The translations under genes were made by a program, and so were the position numbers. A stretch of DNA of 64,000 nt from Davidsoniella eucalypti (taxonomy: Eukaryota > Ascomycota > Sordariomycetes > Microascales > Ceratocystidaceae): NCBI GenBank assembly GCA_004009845.1, contig RMBW01000003.1:496001-560000 (forward strand). The letters are read 5' to 3'. Below are positions 1 through 11,671 of this stretch, in pieces. How positions within the stretch are numbered: the stretch's first letter is position 1; every line of letters starts with the position of its first letter. Under the pieces are notes generated by a model. That model saw nothing but the letters and a program-made list of their open reading frames with translations, ran no database searches and had not been told where the DNA came from.

Positions 1-517
1 CGGAGCCCCAGTACCAGCCCGAGTTGTACAGCGTGGTCAACACGCCGCGCTGGGTCGGGAAAGCGTTCTCGGTGATCAGCAGCGGCGCCGAGATGAAGAA
101 GCCACCGGCTAGACCGAGGATCAGGCGCGAGATGATAAAGGTACGCGCGTCCTGGGAAGAAGCCTGCAGCGCAGAGCCGACAGCGATACCCAGGTAGCCC
201 AGATACAGGCCCTTCTTACGGCCGTAGCGGTTGGCGAACCAGGCGCCGCATGGGTAGGCTACAGTGCAGCCGAGCGAGTACATGGAGTTGATCAGGCCGA
301 GCCATGAGCCGGTGGGAGTGTCCATGAACTCAGACCACGTATCCAGCGCCGTGATGCCGTTCATCAGCGAGCCATCGTATCCGTTGGCCGACGAGAAGAA
401 AATCAAGCAGCCGATGGCAATGTTGAGCTTGACTAGATACCACTGCTTGTACCAGGGGCCCTTTGGCAGCAGAGCCAGCAGGTCAGGCGACAGCGAACCG
501 TTAGATTCGGCGCCCAT
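1..517 (-). CDS. MFS sugar transporter (lactose/hexose permease type), 5' part only
   Basis: The first 172 codons read leftwards from an ATG at 517 and run off the window edge without a stop. The protein begins MGAESNGSLSPD and has a cytosolic N-terminus, then hydrophobic helices. The sugar-porter signature NRYGRKKG lies in the loop after helix 2, and TENAFPTQRG resembles the conserved loop-4/5 E-x(6)-R motif. It belongs to the sugar porter family of the Major Facilitator Superfamily, which moves sugars across the plasma membrane with or without proton symport. The opening resembles fungal lactose-permease/quinate-type members more than yeast Hxt proteins, but the substrate cannot be read from this fragment. 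The esterase at 6116 is divergent and 5.6 kb away. The start follows a purine-rich plus strand, meaning a pyrimidine-rich leader on the coding strand. Confidence 0.85.
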   Translation of the reverse strand, partial: MGAESNGSLSPDLLALLPKGPWYKQWYLVKLNIAIGCLIFFSSANGYDGSLMNGITALDTWSEFMDTPTGSWLGLINSMYSLGCTVAYPCGAWFANRYGRKKGLYLGYLGIAVGSALQASSQDARTFIISRLILGLAGGFFISAPLLITENAFPTQRGVLTTLYNSGWYWGS

Positions 518-3500
518 TATGGAGATACGTAAAGAGAGAGAAGGAGATGTAGAGAGCGGAAGAGAAAGGCTGGGGTTGCTCAGAGCAGTGCTTGTTTGTA
601 GTACAGAGAAGAGGCAGAAGCCACGTCGATACCAACAACGAGGGGGGGGATGTCCGGGTATTATATATCGGACAATATACACGACGTATCGTGGAATATC
701 GGCAGGTTCTCTCGATATGACACGCAAAAAATAAAACAGAAAATGCAAAAATAAAACAAAAATAAAATAAAATATGCTTCGGCCAGCAATCAACAGGCTG
801 GATTGGGTAATGACCCCGTCCGGACGAGCGTCATGTGGACGGTCCAGCAGTTTCTTCAGTTCTCAATAGCAAGCAAGAAGATAGATCAGTAGTGAAGATG
901 ACAAGAAGCGTCTGTTCCTTGGCCTAGTCCGTGCTTGTTCGCTTTTTTGCAACTTGTCTACACTTGTCTACTAGTATATACCACCAGTACAATACACGAT
1001 GTAGTATGAAGACAGGCCAGTCCGGGTCGGGGCATCCTTCTTGTCTCCTTCTGGTCTCCTTCTTGTCTCCTTTATCCTCTAGTGATCCTCTAGCTGCAGA
1101 GCTTGGCATAATTAGCACGGCCGCAAAAGCAAGTCGTACGCAATAATAGTAAGCAAAGAGAAGGCTTTTGCTTTATAACGTCTGATATGCTGCTCCGCTT
1201 CCGCATCCGCCTGCTTGATTCTGGGCTAGTAGCATTGCAAATTGATCCGCATTGCCAGTCCGAATGCTACTCGGATAGTACATAACGAGCATAGATATGT
1301 ATATGTACATGTACATGTATGCATACTCGCTAACTAGAAAGCTAGAAGGTCTTGCCATTGCACCTATGGACTCTGGTCTAGTGCATGAAGTGTTCGTCGA
1401 GATAGACGCCGGGCGTAACTCTTCTGGTGGTCGTCGAGGCCTGCATGTGGACACGAGAAAACAAGACGGCTCGATACTGCCTAGTATACATATACATATA
1501 CCAGATAACAAGACATGTTGTCTCTAAGCAAGCCAAGCAAAAGATGGGGGAAAAGAAGAAAAAAGACAAAATTGCGCCATTTCATTCTTGATCGGGATCT
1601 GGAAATCGACAGGGGCTTTGCTGGCTAGTGAATTCTCTTTCCTTTGGGTCCAGACCAGGATTTGTGTTTCGCTACGATCAGGCTAGTTGGTTGTGTAAGA
1701 ATCGCAGGCCTGGAACAGGATATTCCTGATGTCTCGTTTTTGTCTTGCCCTTCTTCCTGCTCGACTAGCTCTTTAAACGCTAGAAGCTAAGAAGCTAACA
1801 AGAAGCTAAATGCTGTCGAAACAAGGCCACGCCGTAGTTTCTCTAGTCTTTCTTTCTTCTTGATACAAGCACCTGCCTTCTTCCTTGTTGATCATGGTAC
1901 TTATAGCTACAACTACCACCATGTCAGCAATTAGCCCCCGAGGATTGCCTGCTTGCCCTCCGCGTCGTAAGACGTCTCTTTGATTCGTCTACCGTTCCAT
2001 TCACGCTGTGCCGCGGGCCAAAAGTGCAGAGTTCATCACGATGAAAGCGAGGGAACTTATGGGCAACTCCACGGCAAACAACAAGCAACCAGAAAAAAGA
2101 GGGGGGAGAGAAAGATTCCATGTGTCCGAAAAAGATGGCCTAATTCGAGCCATCGAATGCTGCTGGGTCGCTTTGGTGCGCTGTGCGTCTACTTGACGTT
2201 GCTGATCGGGCTGACTCGACTCACCGCACAAGCCCACTGTCGATATTACGATAAATTGCTGTTATATTGCCTGTGATGGAACGAGAAAAGAAAGCCACAA
2301 CGAGATCCTTCAAGGGTTTCTCTGCCTCAACTAGCGAGAGATGCCACTCAAGAGAAACTCCTTGAAAAGAATCCTAGAGGAGAATAATGGTCACAAGATC
2401 GTCTTGTTGTGGTAGCTTCAGACTCGATGAGAACGGCCTAGACCATACTAGCCCGTTGGCGTCTAGTCTGAACTAATGCTCATTTTTGTATCTGTTCTAT
2501 CTTCTTCATGGTGATCTGCCTGTCAGTGTTTCAGCTACAGATTCTTTGGGTGCGGAGAATAGATTGAGCCTCCATCACATCTATCAGGGCTATTGTCACA
2601 AGTTGCCACAACCCTAGAATTTTGTACAAAAAAAAGTGCACACTATCGTCATTCTAGAGCACACCAAAAACGGGGTTTCACCAAGCTAAGCTTTTGTGTG
2701 ATATGTATATGTATCTACTCGCTTTACAAACAATTCACTGGCTGTGTGCAAGTCTTGGATTTCGTCCAGATAAGAATTAAAAAATAGATTGATTTCCCGG
2801 AAATCCTGTTGATTGCTCGCTTCCCCAGAGTATTATGTCTATGTCTGCATAAAAAGGCTGTTTTTCCTTTCATCTCCGCTAGTTCAGTATTTAGAGTTCT
2901 TGTCTCAGGCTAACACAAGCCAATAGTCTTGATGAGAATACTCTCGACAGCCAAGAACACTATTATTCTCGTCTCTAAAACTTGCTTGATGACGACTGCT
3001 ACGTGTCTCGTGGCTATAAAAAAGAAGATTTGCTTATTTTATTATATACGGCGAGATATCTAATCTCCGCAAGATAGTCTTCCCTTATCACACTTACACC
3101 CCACACATGACATGTCGTTGAACGGCTGACTAACCACCGCCTGCAACGTCGTTGGCTTGCGGCCCACGATGGTGACACCAGGCTATCCGGGCGCCAAACC
3201 CGCACGTTTGGCTCACGTTGTAGTTCCTGCCAGGGGAAGGGAGAGTGGGAGGGGGGTGATAGGTTGCTATTCTACTGATACATACATGGCTTCCTGGGCT
3301 TATCCGAGAACCTGTCTTCAGCCAGCAACCGAAACGCCAGTCCATCACTTACATGAGTTCACAGCTACCTTACCGGTGTGTACACCTGTGTAGGCTGTAC
3401 AGACAAGGCGCCACAGATGTACACACTGCCTTAATCCCCCCCATCTCCATTATTAGGAAGCAAAGGGACAACAGGCACAGCTGCAGTCCGTCTGTCCTTC

Positions 3501-6115
3501 TCATTCTCTCTCTCTCTATACATCAATACATACACGGCACACCCCCTTCCACCTTCGATGTTATCTCGACTAGACGCATCCGAAATCTGGGGAAGGAGAC
3601 AGGAGGAACACTAGAAGACCACGAGGCTAGAGGAACAACAATCAAAAGGAAAACGGGGAAAACATGTGATATCTTCTGTCCAAAAACAACACATGAAAAT
3701 AAACGCAAAGTCTAGGTGTTCTATCAAAACCCGGCAACTTGAAATGTCAAAGACGCACGATTTGCATAAAACACGCATAACTTGCATAAATACATCGCAG
3801 GTTGTGCAAGGGAGTTAGACGACCCACTTATACAGGAGTCTGTGCAGCACAACGCAGCGTTTTCATTGGTTGCTCGTGTAAACAGCGGCACATCATCGTG
3901 TGAACTCCGCATCTCATGTCTTGGCATTGCAATCGATATCAAAATCCCATTTTGATAGCCTAGCAAGTTGGCGATAGTTTCGGCCTTTCGCGATTATCAC
4001 GAAGCTCTTGTTCTTGAGCTTCTTCTTGACTATTCATTACTATTTTGGCTCTTTGTCCACCACCTGCCAATATTGTCTCCTCCTCCGCATTTCCCCTGGA
4101 TCGTCTGGCTTTAGTCGGCTTTCTAGACTGCGGGGGAGAGTTCTTTTGGGAAGAAGAAGAATAATAAGGGAAGACAGAAGGCAGACAAGACTGGGCAGGT
4201 GCCTTTGCCATTTGTAACCCAGTAGTCTGACAATAGTTTATCCGCCTGAATAATGCCTTCCTCCAGCTCGAGTGTGGCCCGGCAATTGGGTTTCCCCAGA
4301 CTTTTTTTCACCTCACTTACACATGCTCTAGTTACAGCGACGGTGGCTATGACGATGTTAACGGGGTACAGGAACGGCTCACGATCATTTCTTCATAGCA
4401 GCCACGTTGGTGACGTGCCGGCAAAATACATGTCCAGCCACTACTCATTCTAAATTTGGGGTAAGCAAAGTCGTAGTTCACCAATATGGTCATGCTTCCA
4501 ACCAAGTGTAAACACTCATCTTGAAAGATTGATGACAAACGTGAGATTCCGACCTTCTTTAACCCTATCTCCCGTCACCTCCTTCCTATTGCTCGGCCAA
4601 AGATAAACAAGTGTGGGAGCAATCAATATTTAGTATAGGCTATAATACACTTTCTTTTCAACCAAGAATGCCAAGCTTTGCTCCAACTCAGGCTATTATA
4701 GCACATACATGCGCAAATAAGGAATTGCAACGTCCTTGACATTCTTGTCTAAGATTAGCGTGTCATCTTAGAGCCGAACCCGATCAAAAGCGTCGTCAGC
4801 TAGCCTTGAGCATCAGTTCTCAGCATCACAAGCAACACGGCATGAGCGCCTTGTTACTTTTTTTTTTCCTGCTTGTTTTCTTTACAAGATAGTACATGTC
4901 ATGTGTAGTCATTTACCTTGAAACTGGTTAATAAGCAAACAACAAGCAAGCTGCTCTGAGGCGGTAGAGAAGAAGGCAGTTTTTAGCGTGGAAAAAAATC
5001 TTGCACCGAAATATCTTGTTGATACTTGTTCTTTATACTTTAACTAGGGTTAGCGTTTTAGCGAAATGTTCATGGCTTACAATGAATAGGGTTGGCATTT
5101 GATTATTAATGAGGCTCGCGGTGATTGTGATATCCAATATTCGCCCACCACACATCTCGCGGCACAGATATCACTTGTTATTGAATTTCACATAGTTTGA
5201 AATAGCACTACTAGTTCCCCAAATAGTTGTTTGTATGCAAAAATCGGCCGGGTTGAAATCTGCGCCGGAGTTGACAGGCTCCCAAGCTAATGAGCTAATA
5301 AGCTAATATAGCCGCAGTCTCTTGTTTCGTCCTCTCATTCTTTGTCATTGTTTCTTCTTTCTTGTATTCCCCGTAAAGAACAGTGCAACGCTTCGGTGCC
5401 GGGGCCCTGCTTGGCAGGAGAAGATCATTTCCCAGCAAAGTTGATCAGCGGGCTAAGACGGTTAGTCTAGTACCAAATTCCACTTTGTACCTGTATTTTG
5501 TCCTTGTAGGCATGTAGCAAGATCGTGTATTCTTTATCACGACTTGGCTTTTCCGAGTTGGAGAAGACAAGCTGTCAAAAGGCTCGGCAGGAGACAAAGA
5601 CCATTAAGAGTTTATGTCACTGTCAATTTGTTGGAGAACAACTTTAGGCTGAATATAAATGGGATCAAGTGAGCCAACATGACGGCCATCGCTGTTCTAG
5701 ATTAGCCTGGTAGGCAAAAAAGAGAACCAAAAAAGACCGAAAAAGAAGACGTTCGTAGGAAGAGGATTGAGATCCTGTTATAAGACAGGGAAATTGAGGC
5801 AATAGCGGCAAAATAGAGATGACGAGGGAAAAGACGGAGTTGGAGAGCCACATGATTGCGAGGAGGCCAGTTGGTTTCACGGCCGGCTATTGATGTAGGC
5901 AGATCTTGTATCTATTGTCCTAGTATCGTTATGGAGAATAGTAGAGGGCCAAAAGGCTAACATACTGCAGCTTATTAGTACCTGCGTGCCGGCCCTCCAT
6001 CGATCTGAGAACGAATAAAGGTAAGATATTCTCTGATCCTCACGCCAAGAATCTCACTCTTTCTTTCTCTTCTTCTTCCCTGCCGGTCTGACGTTCTACT
6101 CCTCATATCGTCATC
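518..6115. other. Gene-free spacer, 5.6 kb
   Basis: No coding region, tRNA or known element was recognised on either strand. The open frames here are short, overlapping and low-complexity. It should hold the promoter of the leftward transporter (pyrimidine-rich leader about 524-640 on the coding strand, TATATAA-like stretch near 660-668) and of the rightward esterase (TC-rich leader about 6045-6090). The rest is AT-rich with many CTAG- and AAGCTAA-type short motifs. Confidence 0.6.
1296..1325. repeat. TATG/TACATG microsatellite
   Basis: Alternating ATATGT and ACATGT units form a short imperfect, partly palindromic microsatellite in non-coding DNA. Confidence 0.7.
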
Positions 6116-7865
6116 ATGGCATTCCCAACCTTCAAGCTCCTTGCCCTTAGTGGAATCTCAGCCAGCCTTGTTGCCGCCTCGCCGTGCACCCGCACTCCGA
6201 CGGTAGCAGTCAAGAACGGTAGCTACTATGGCACAGTCAACTCGCACTACCAGCATGATCTCTTCCTAGGCATGCCGTATGCCCAGCCGCCGGTTGGCGA
6301 TCTGCGTCTGCGTGTGCCGCACTCGCTCAACGAGTCGTGGACGACTGCGCGCAACGCCACCGCGTTCTCGCCTATGTGCATCGGCTACGGCTCGGATACC
6401 TGGGTGCTCGGCAACCACGTCTCGGAGGACTGCCTCACGCTGAACGTCATCCGGCCTTCTGGCATAGCAGCCGGCGCTGATCTTCCAGTTGCCGTGTGGA
6501 TTCATGGTGGCGGCTACGTCGAGGGCGGCAGTGCCGATCCGCGCTACAACCTGTCGTACGTGGTGGCCAAGAGTGAGGCTATGGGCCAGCCAATCATTGC
6601 GGCCAGTCTCAACTACCGCCTGCACAACTGGGGTTTCATGTTCAGCGAGGCGCTGGCCGAGGAGGGCTCGGCCAACCTGGCCTTCCGTGACCAGCGTCTG
6701 GCGCTGCACTGGATCCAGGAGAACATCGCGGCCTTTGGCGGTGATGCCAGTAAGGTGACCGTTTTCGGAGAGAGTGCCGGCTCCATGTCGTTGGCTACAC
6801 AGATGGTGGCCTACGGTGGTCGTGATGACGGCCTATTCCGTGGCGCCATTCTCGAAAGTGGTGCGGCGCTACCGACTCTCCGTCTGCACAAGACGACGGC
6901 CGATTGGGCGCCTTACTGGAGTGCGCTGCTCAACGCTACCTCTTGCAACGGAGGCACCAACGAGGCTGCTTTGAGCTGTCTGCGCGCCGTCGATGTCGAT
7001 GCGCTGAGCGGTCTGTTCAACAGCAGTTTTGCTGAGCTTCCCGGCTACACCCCTTCCATCGATGGCGATTTCCTGACCGAGTCGTCAACCCTAGCTGTCA
7101 AGGCCGGCAAGTTCCTCCCCGTGCCACTGCTCATGGGAACCAACACCGACGAGGGCACTGCCTTTGGCACTACCGGTATCGACACTGACGAGGAGTTCAT
7201 CGAGTATCTGACTACCACCGGTGACTTGACTGATGACATGGCTGCTGCTGTGCTGGAACTGTACCCGGATATCCCCGCCCTGGGCAACCCGTCAACTTAC
7301 CAGGACACCCCGTCTGGTATTTGGGGCACGCAGTTCAAGCGTGTCTCGGCCTTCCGTGGTGACTACTTCATGACTGCCCCTCGTCGTCTGACAACTACCG
7401 AGTTTGCCAAGAAGGGTCTCGATACTTGGAGCTACAACTTCGACGTTGTCAACGCCGGTGTTCCAGCTATCGTCGGCTCGACTCACTTCCAGGAGATCCC
7501 CTACGTGTTCAACAACACCGTGTCTGCCGGCTTCATCAATGCTGTGTCGACTGATCCTCTGGCTGGCAAGGGTCAGAACTACTATGACCTAATCGAGCTC
7601 ATGTCACGCTCATGGGTCAGCTTCATTGTCTCACAGGATCCTAACAACAACGGCCGTAAGTATACCTTTCACCATACACTCATATGATTTCACTGTGCTA
7701 ACCAATCTTTCCATAGTCAACGGCACTTACTGGCCCAAGTACACTGTCGATGCGCCAAAGAACATCGTCTTCGATGTCAATGTCACTAATGTTGCCTACG
7801 TAGAGGACGACACTAACCGTGCCGAGGCCATGCAGTACATTCTGGACTCCATATACGAGTCTTGA
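6116..7865 (+). CDS. Secreted type-B carboxylesterase/lipase
   Basis: Two exons, 6116-7655 and 7717-7865, encode about 562 residues. The intron (7656-7716) has donor GTAAGT, branch TGCTAAC and acceptor ATAG; splicing reads ...NNNG-L-NGTYWPKYTVD. Residues 1-21 form a signal peptide ending in ASPC, and many N-x-S/T sites support secretion. The fold is the alpha/beta hydrolase of the carboxylesterase/cholinesterase/Candida-Geotrichum lipase family. Visible motifs are the oxyanion loop HGGGY (about residue 130), the nucleophile elbow GESAG (Ser220), the acidic triad residue in TNTDEGT (Glu346) and the catalytic His in STHFQEIPYVF (His457). It would hydrolyse ester bonds of lipids or small esters outside the cell; the substrate cannot be inferred. 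The ATG at 6116 is the first in frame and gives the signal peptide. Confidence 0.92.
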
Positions 7866-8067
7866 ACCTTGTAATCTCTGATATCCTCGCCACATATCTA
7901 ATTCAGCAGTAGCTGCTGTCACTATCGTTCTCTTCAACACCTTTCTATAGATTAATAATCAACAATATCACGTCTATTCATATATAATACAAGTACAAAT
8001 AGCAAAAAGTTGTCCTCGTTAGATCCCATCCAAAAAGTCAATTGAATGCTATTTCTTATTGAACTCC

Positions 8068-8072
8068 AAAAA
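8068..8072 (-). terminator. Pol III T-run terminator of tRNA-Ser
   Basis: Five T residues on the minus strand lie 8 nt beyond the tRNA 3' end, as expected for RNA polymerase III termination. Confidence 0.75.
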
Positions 8073-8079
8073 GTTACAC

Positions 8080-8160
8080 CGACAACGACAGGATTCGAAC
8101 CTGTGAGGACGAATCCATATGATTTCTAGTCATACCCTTTAACCACTCAGGCACGTTGCC
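8080..8160 (-). tRNA. tRNA-Ser(AGA)
   Basis: The minus strand folds into a class II tRNA. The acceptor stem GGCAACG/CGTTGTC carries discriminator G. The A-box region is GTGCCTGAGTGGTTAAAGG. The anticodon stem TATGA/TCATA encloses loop CTAGAAA with anticodon AGA (8125-8127). A long variable arm is present, and the T-arm is ACAGG-TTCGAAT-CCTGT with a perfect B box. There is no intron. AGA (read as IGA) decodes UCU/UCC/UCA serine codons. Confidence 0.96.
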
Positions 8161-8480
8161 ACGATCCATGATGAAGGACAAGATAGTGGTAGCTGTAAAG
8201 CATTTTTGCAACAGTAGGGTTAGTAGCATCCATAGGGTTAAACAAATAAGTAAACAAATAAAATAACAAGGCTCTCTAGATTATGCGACCTAGCTTTTCA
8301 TATTACATATCTTACCCATCATCATCACCACTTTACTTCATTTTTATTTCCTTTTCGTGTATCCTCGAACCTTTAGCACGCGAAAGTCAGAAACCTACCG
8401 AATATTCTTGAATACCTCCTATATCTTGGCATAAAAAGCTTCCGCCTACTAAGCTATACCACACGTCAGAAAGATCGGCG
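8161..8480. other. Short spacer upstream of HUB1
   Basis: This 320-bp AT-rich region lies between the tRNA-Ser 5' flank and the HUB1 start codon. It presumably holds the HUB1 promoter; nothing more specific was seen. Confidence 0.5.
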
Positions 8481-9140
8481 ATGGCGGGCGATTCGCCTCC
8501 CGCACGCCAGCGCAGCCGCTCGCCAACTCGGGACCGACGCGATAGAGACCGCGACCATGGCGACCGTCCGCGCAAGCCGCGCTCCAATGGTTTCGGCTGG
8601 AAAGACAAAAGCCGCGGCTCTACCAGCTATGCCGATGACCGCGGCGCACGCTCAGGCGGCCTCGAGCGCGGCTATAATAACAGTAACCACAATAGCAGCC
8701 GGCGCCAGAGATCGCGCTCGCGGTCACCGCGCCGTGGTGGCAATGATGGAGAAGGTAGAGGAGGAGAGCACAGTCGTACAGACCGACGGGATCACAAGTC
8801 ATCGCGCGATGAGGATCGGGCGGGGCGCAGAGATAAGACGAAGAAGAAGACATCGTCATCATCAGCTTCTGCGCCTACACGGCCACCGCCAGGAGGTGGA
8901 GAGGAAATGATCATCGTGCACGTCAACGATCGACTGGGCACGAAAGCAGCGATTCCGTGCTTTGCTTCAGATCGGGTTAAGGAATTCAAGATCCTAGTCG
9001 CTGCACGTATCGGGCGAGAACCTCATGAGATCTTGCTGAAGAGACAGGGCGAGCGGCCCTTCAAGGACCAGTTGAGCCTGGAGGACTACGGCGTGAGTAA
9101 TGGTGTGCAGATCGACCTGGAAGTTGATACCGGCGATTAA
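8481..9140 (+). CDS. HUB1: HUB1/UBL5 ubiquitin-like splicing modifier with RS-rich N-terminal extension
   Basis: A single exon encodes 219 residues. Residues 1 to about 140 are rich in Arg, Ser, Asp and Gly, with RS/RD dipeptides (RSRSPTRDRRDRDRD, SRSRSPRRG). Residues 143-219 match Hub1/UBL5: MIIVHVNDRLGTK, then KEFKILVAARIG, HEILLKRQ, FKDQLSLEDYGVSNGVQIDLEV. Canonical Hub1 is only about 73 residues; it is not processed like ubiquitin but binds spliceosome proteins (HIND elements of Snu66 or Prp38) non-covalently and helps use of non-canonical 5' splice sites. Here the usual di-tyrosine end is replaced by LEVDTGD and an RS-like arm is fused in front, so the protein probably acts in nuclear speckles or the spliceosome. 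The start codon is the first ATG and the whole frame is open. Identity of the UBL domain is firm; the role of the extension is inferred. Confidence 0.88.
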   Translation: MAGDSPPARQRSRSPTRDRRDRDRDHGDRPRKPRSNGFGWKDKSRGSTSYADDRGARSGGLERGYNNSNHNSSRRQRSRSRSPRRGGNDGEGRGGEHSRTDRRDHKSSRDEDRAGRRDKTKKKTSSSSASAPTRPPPGGGEEMIIVHVNDRLGTKAAIPCFASDRVKEFKILVAARIGREPHEILLKRQGERPFKDQLSLEDYGVSNGVQIDLEVDTGD

Positions 9141-9482
9141 GAGGTCTCCAAGCGGGAAAAGGCTGATGAGATGTGATTAGTCATAGAATCGATACCAACG
9201 AAAATAAATCTGACATTAACTCGAGCGAACACCGTTCTCTGCGATCTAAAAGGCGACAAGGAAAAGACGTATTGCTGCCTAGATAACTGATACAAGACGG
9301 CCATAAGTATATGTACATAAATACTTGTGATTTTGGCCAACGGACGTCACTTTGTTTTGGCCGCTAGTCCTAACCGGGCAACTTAGTGAGGGATAAGCAA
9401 CGATATCAAGGCTAGATTGGACATTGTCATTTCTTTATTTCCTCTCTCTTTCACATCAAAAGTCAAACAAAAAACAAACATC
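9141..9482. other. Spacer between HUB1 and the alkyltransferase gene
   Basis: This 342-bp AT-rich interval probably contains the HUB1 3' end and the promoter/leader of the downstream gene. The last 60 bases are T-, C- and A-rich, typical of a fungal 5' leader. Confidence 0.5.
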
Positions 9483-10013
9483 ATGAAAGCCGACTCGCCA
9501 CTGATCAAGCAAGAAGCCATCTTGGCCTCCAAGTTGTCCTATAAGAACGATGACATCGAGCCTGTTGCGCTCCCTCCGTCACCCTCGCTCTCTCCCGACG
9601 ACACCGACACCGAGTCCAACTCCACGCCATCTTCACTTTCGCACAATGAGATATACCGCAACAAAATCCGCACTAGCAGCCGCTCGGCCTTTGAGCAGCG
9701 CGTGCTCCTCGCACTCCTAGATATTCCACGGGGCTGCTACACGACCTATGGTCTGCTAGCAGCATATCTACACAGTTCACCTCGGGCCGTCGGCAACGCT
9801 TTACGCCGTAATCCCTTTGCACCACAGGTGCCGTGTCATCGCGTGGTGGCAACACAGAGAACCATTGGCGGGTTCAAGGGCTGTACGGGCGAGGATTCGC
9901 TGGAGATCCAGGAGAAGAGGCGATTGTTGATCATGGAGGGTGTTCGGTTCGATTCCAAGGGCAGAGTTGTCGGGTCGCCGTTTGAGGCGTTCCCCGTGAA
10001 GATAGAAAACTAA
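9483..10013 (+). CDS. MGT1: Methylated-DNA--protein-cysteine methyltransferase (O6-alkylguanine repair)
   Basis: A single exon encodes 176 residues. ATG 9483 (context AACATC-ATG) is chosen; upstream in-frame sequence has no ATG. Residues 1 to about 60 are a disordered, Pro/Ser/Asp-rich tail. From about residue 66 the conserved DNA-binding/active-site domain follows: FEQRVLLALLDIPRGCYTTYG, the arginine-finger helix RAVGNALRRNP, the active-site PCHRVV with acceptor Cys118, and GGFKG. The enzyme transfers O6-methylguanine alkyl groups irreversibly to its cysteine in the nucleus. The extra N-terminal RNase-like domain found in many Ada/MGMT proteins is absent and replaced by the tail, as in short fungal forms. 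It is co-oriented with HUB1, 342 bp apart; no functional link is implied. Confidence 0.9.
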   Translation: MKADSPLIKQEAILASKLSYKNDDIEPVALPPSPSLSPDDTDTESNSTPSSLSHNEIYRNKIRTSSRSAFEQRVLLALLDIPRGCYTTYGLLAAYLHSSPRAVGNALRRNPFAPQVPCHRVVATQRTIGGFKGCTGEDSLEIQEKRRLLIMEGVRFDSKGRVVGSPFEAFPVKIEN

Positions 10014-11586
10014 TACATCCGTCAAGAAATGACTACTATCTAGACACTAAATTATCTACCTTGATGCAATTGAACAGCAATAGAGGAATAGCATTAAACT
10101 GTATGGTTTCACTTTCACTTGTTGTCTATCGGCGAGGCGTTACATGGCACTTGTGGCTTGATGGCTTTTCCGCAGAGCGAACTAAACCCACGGCATATCG
10201 GGCAGGTAATATATCATCCCGCAGTAACTTTGTACAATGCTACCGGTGTACTACTTCCCATATTAACTATATTCACATGCCTCAAATTATCATAGAATAA
10301 GCCTTGCTATTCAAAGCGATTCCTGTATTATCGGGCTAGTTGGCATGTCTCTACGATCAAATTTGCTAGAAATGCCAGGAACTACAGCAATGAAGATCTA
10401 ATGAATAGCAGTCTGGGTGCTGTTTTTGGGATCACAAAGATGGCGTGTTTTATGGAAAATGTAGAAGGGACTATAAACAGAGACTAAATATCAATCACAA
10501 CTCGGTACCAGAAATCTCATGAAACCCGATGAAGTATCTCCCATTATGTGATCATAAGCTCACATACAACGCCATGGCTCCAGTGGGTGCATCGCACAAG
10601 ACGTGATAGGATTGTTTTCTGCCATGAACTCAAACAAACAAACTTGGATATGTCTGCTATGAAGTCACACAAAGTTACGTATGATGTGAGGATAGCTAAC
10701 TATATATATTTGCAAGTTAGTCTCATAGACAAGGAACAACTATCTAATCAGTTCACATGTGTAGATATGACAATAATCTATGCGTCACACAATCTGGCAA
10801 GACTTTTATGCCAATTGTCCTTTCTGTCTCTTTAACATCGTCCAGTCCAATATAAGATATTATGCAAATCAGAAGATTAAACCCCCCAGGATGGCTATTT
10901 GCAAAGCAAGGATCGCAGTTTGATTATACAAAGGCTCCTAAGCTAAGTATGACGAAACTAGTCTGAAAACTGGCAGAGAAGGAACAAGAGGAAGGGTCCC
11001 AAGATTAGATGGAATGTCGTTGTCTATCGGTATCATTTAGGTCTGGAACTTTTAGATAGACCACATCTTTACATCCTACGATTATGACGCGTGCCGTAGA
11101 CACAATAGGAACAAGGCGTCATCTTGTTAGATAAAGAATACCATTTATTCAGCTAGTTAACAACAAGAGAAAAAAGAACTCCTGACCTCATTCGATGACT
11201 GTTAAAGAGATGATGTTAGCATATGGAAGTTGAGGTGTGGCATTTGAACAACAGAAATCTAGAATTATACTAGAAATAGAGAGAAAGGTCTATAGAGAAA
11301 AGAGAGAAGGGACTGATGGATAATCCGATGACTACAGACTTCTATCATCTGAACAAACCAGGGCGTTTAGAGGTAGAAAATACGACCTAGGTAGTCCTAA
11401 AGTGTGAACGGGAGAGGAGGAAAAAGAAAAAGAAGAAATAAGAATACATCTGAAATAGCATACTGCTACTATATTCTAAGCCGGGGGGATAGAAGAAGAC
11501 AAGCATGTTGGACGCCCTGGATCTTATGCGATCGAAGCAAGGCAAGCAAAGCATCATGCAAGCTAGGCAGACTTGAGCTGAGGCAT
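10014..11586. other. AT-rich spacer, nothing recognised
   Basis: No convincing gene, tRNA or repeat was found; only short low-complexity open frames occur on either strand. Confidence 0.55.
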
Positions 11587-11671
11587 ATTTGATTTGATTT
11601 GATTATATTTAACGTCTACCTAAATCACTAAGATCATACGACGCCGGATTGGATACCGGACAGATATTTAA
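11587..11671 (+). repeat. Dispersed 85-bp repeat, copy 1
   Basis: The 85 bases from the ATTTGATTTGATTTG run to ...CAGATATTTAA match the reverse complement of 47248-47332 with one substitution (GGATACC here, GGTTACC there). Similarity fades over about 15 further bases (GTCCTCCGCTCG versus GTCTTCCGCTTG) and then stops. A tRNA-like relic lies about 415 bp downstream in the same orientation. It could be an LTR fragment or another short mobile-element scar; family unknown. Confidence 0.85.

Noticed and set aside
264..734. 156-codon plus-strand frame
   Set aside because: It overlaps the minus-strand sugar transporter, which has clear family motifs.
9417..9482. Upstream extension of the alkyltransferase
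   Set aside because: The in-frame stretch begins with TTG, not ATG; the first ATG, 9483, has a good context. The same reasoning removed non-ATG extensions of GPI3, RPT6 and APE2 exon 2.
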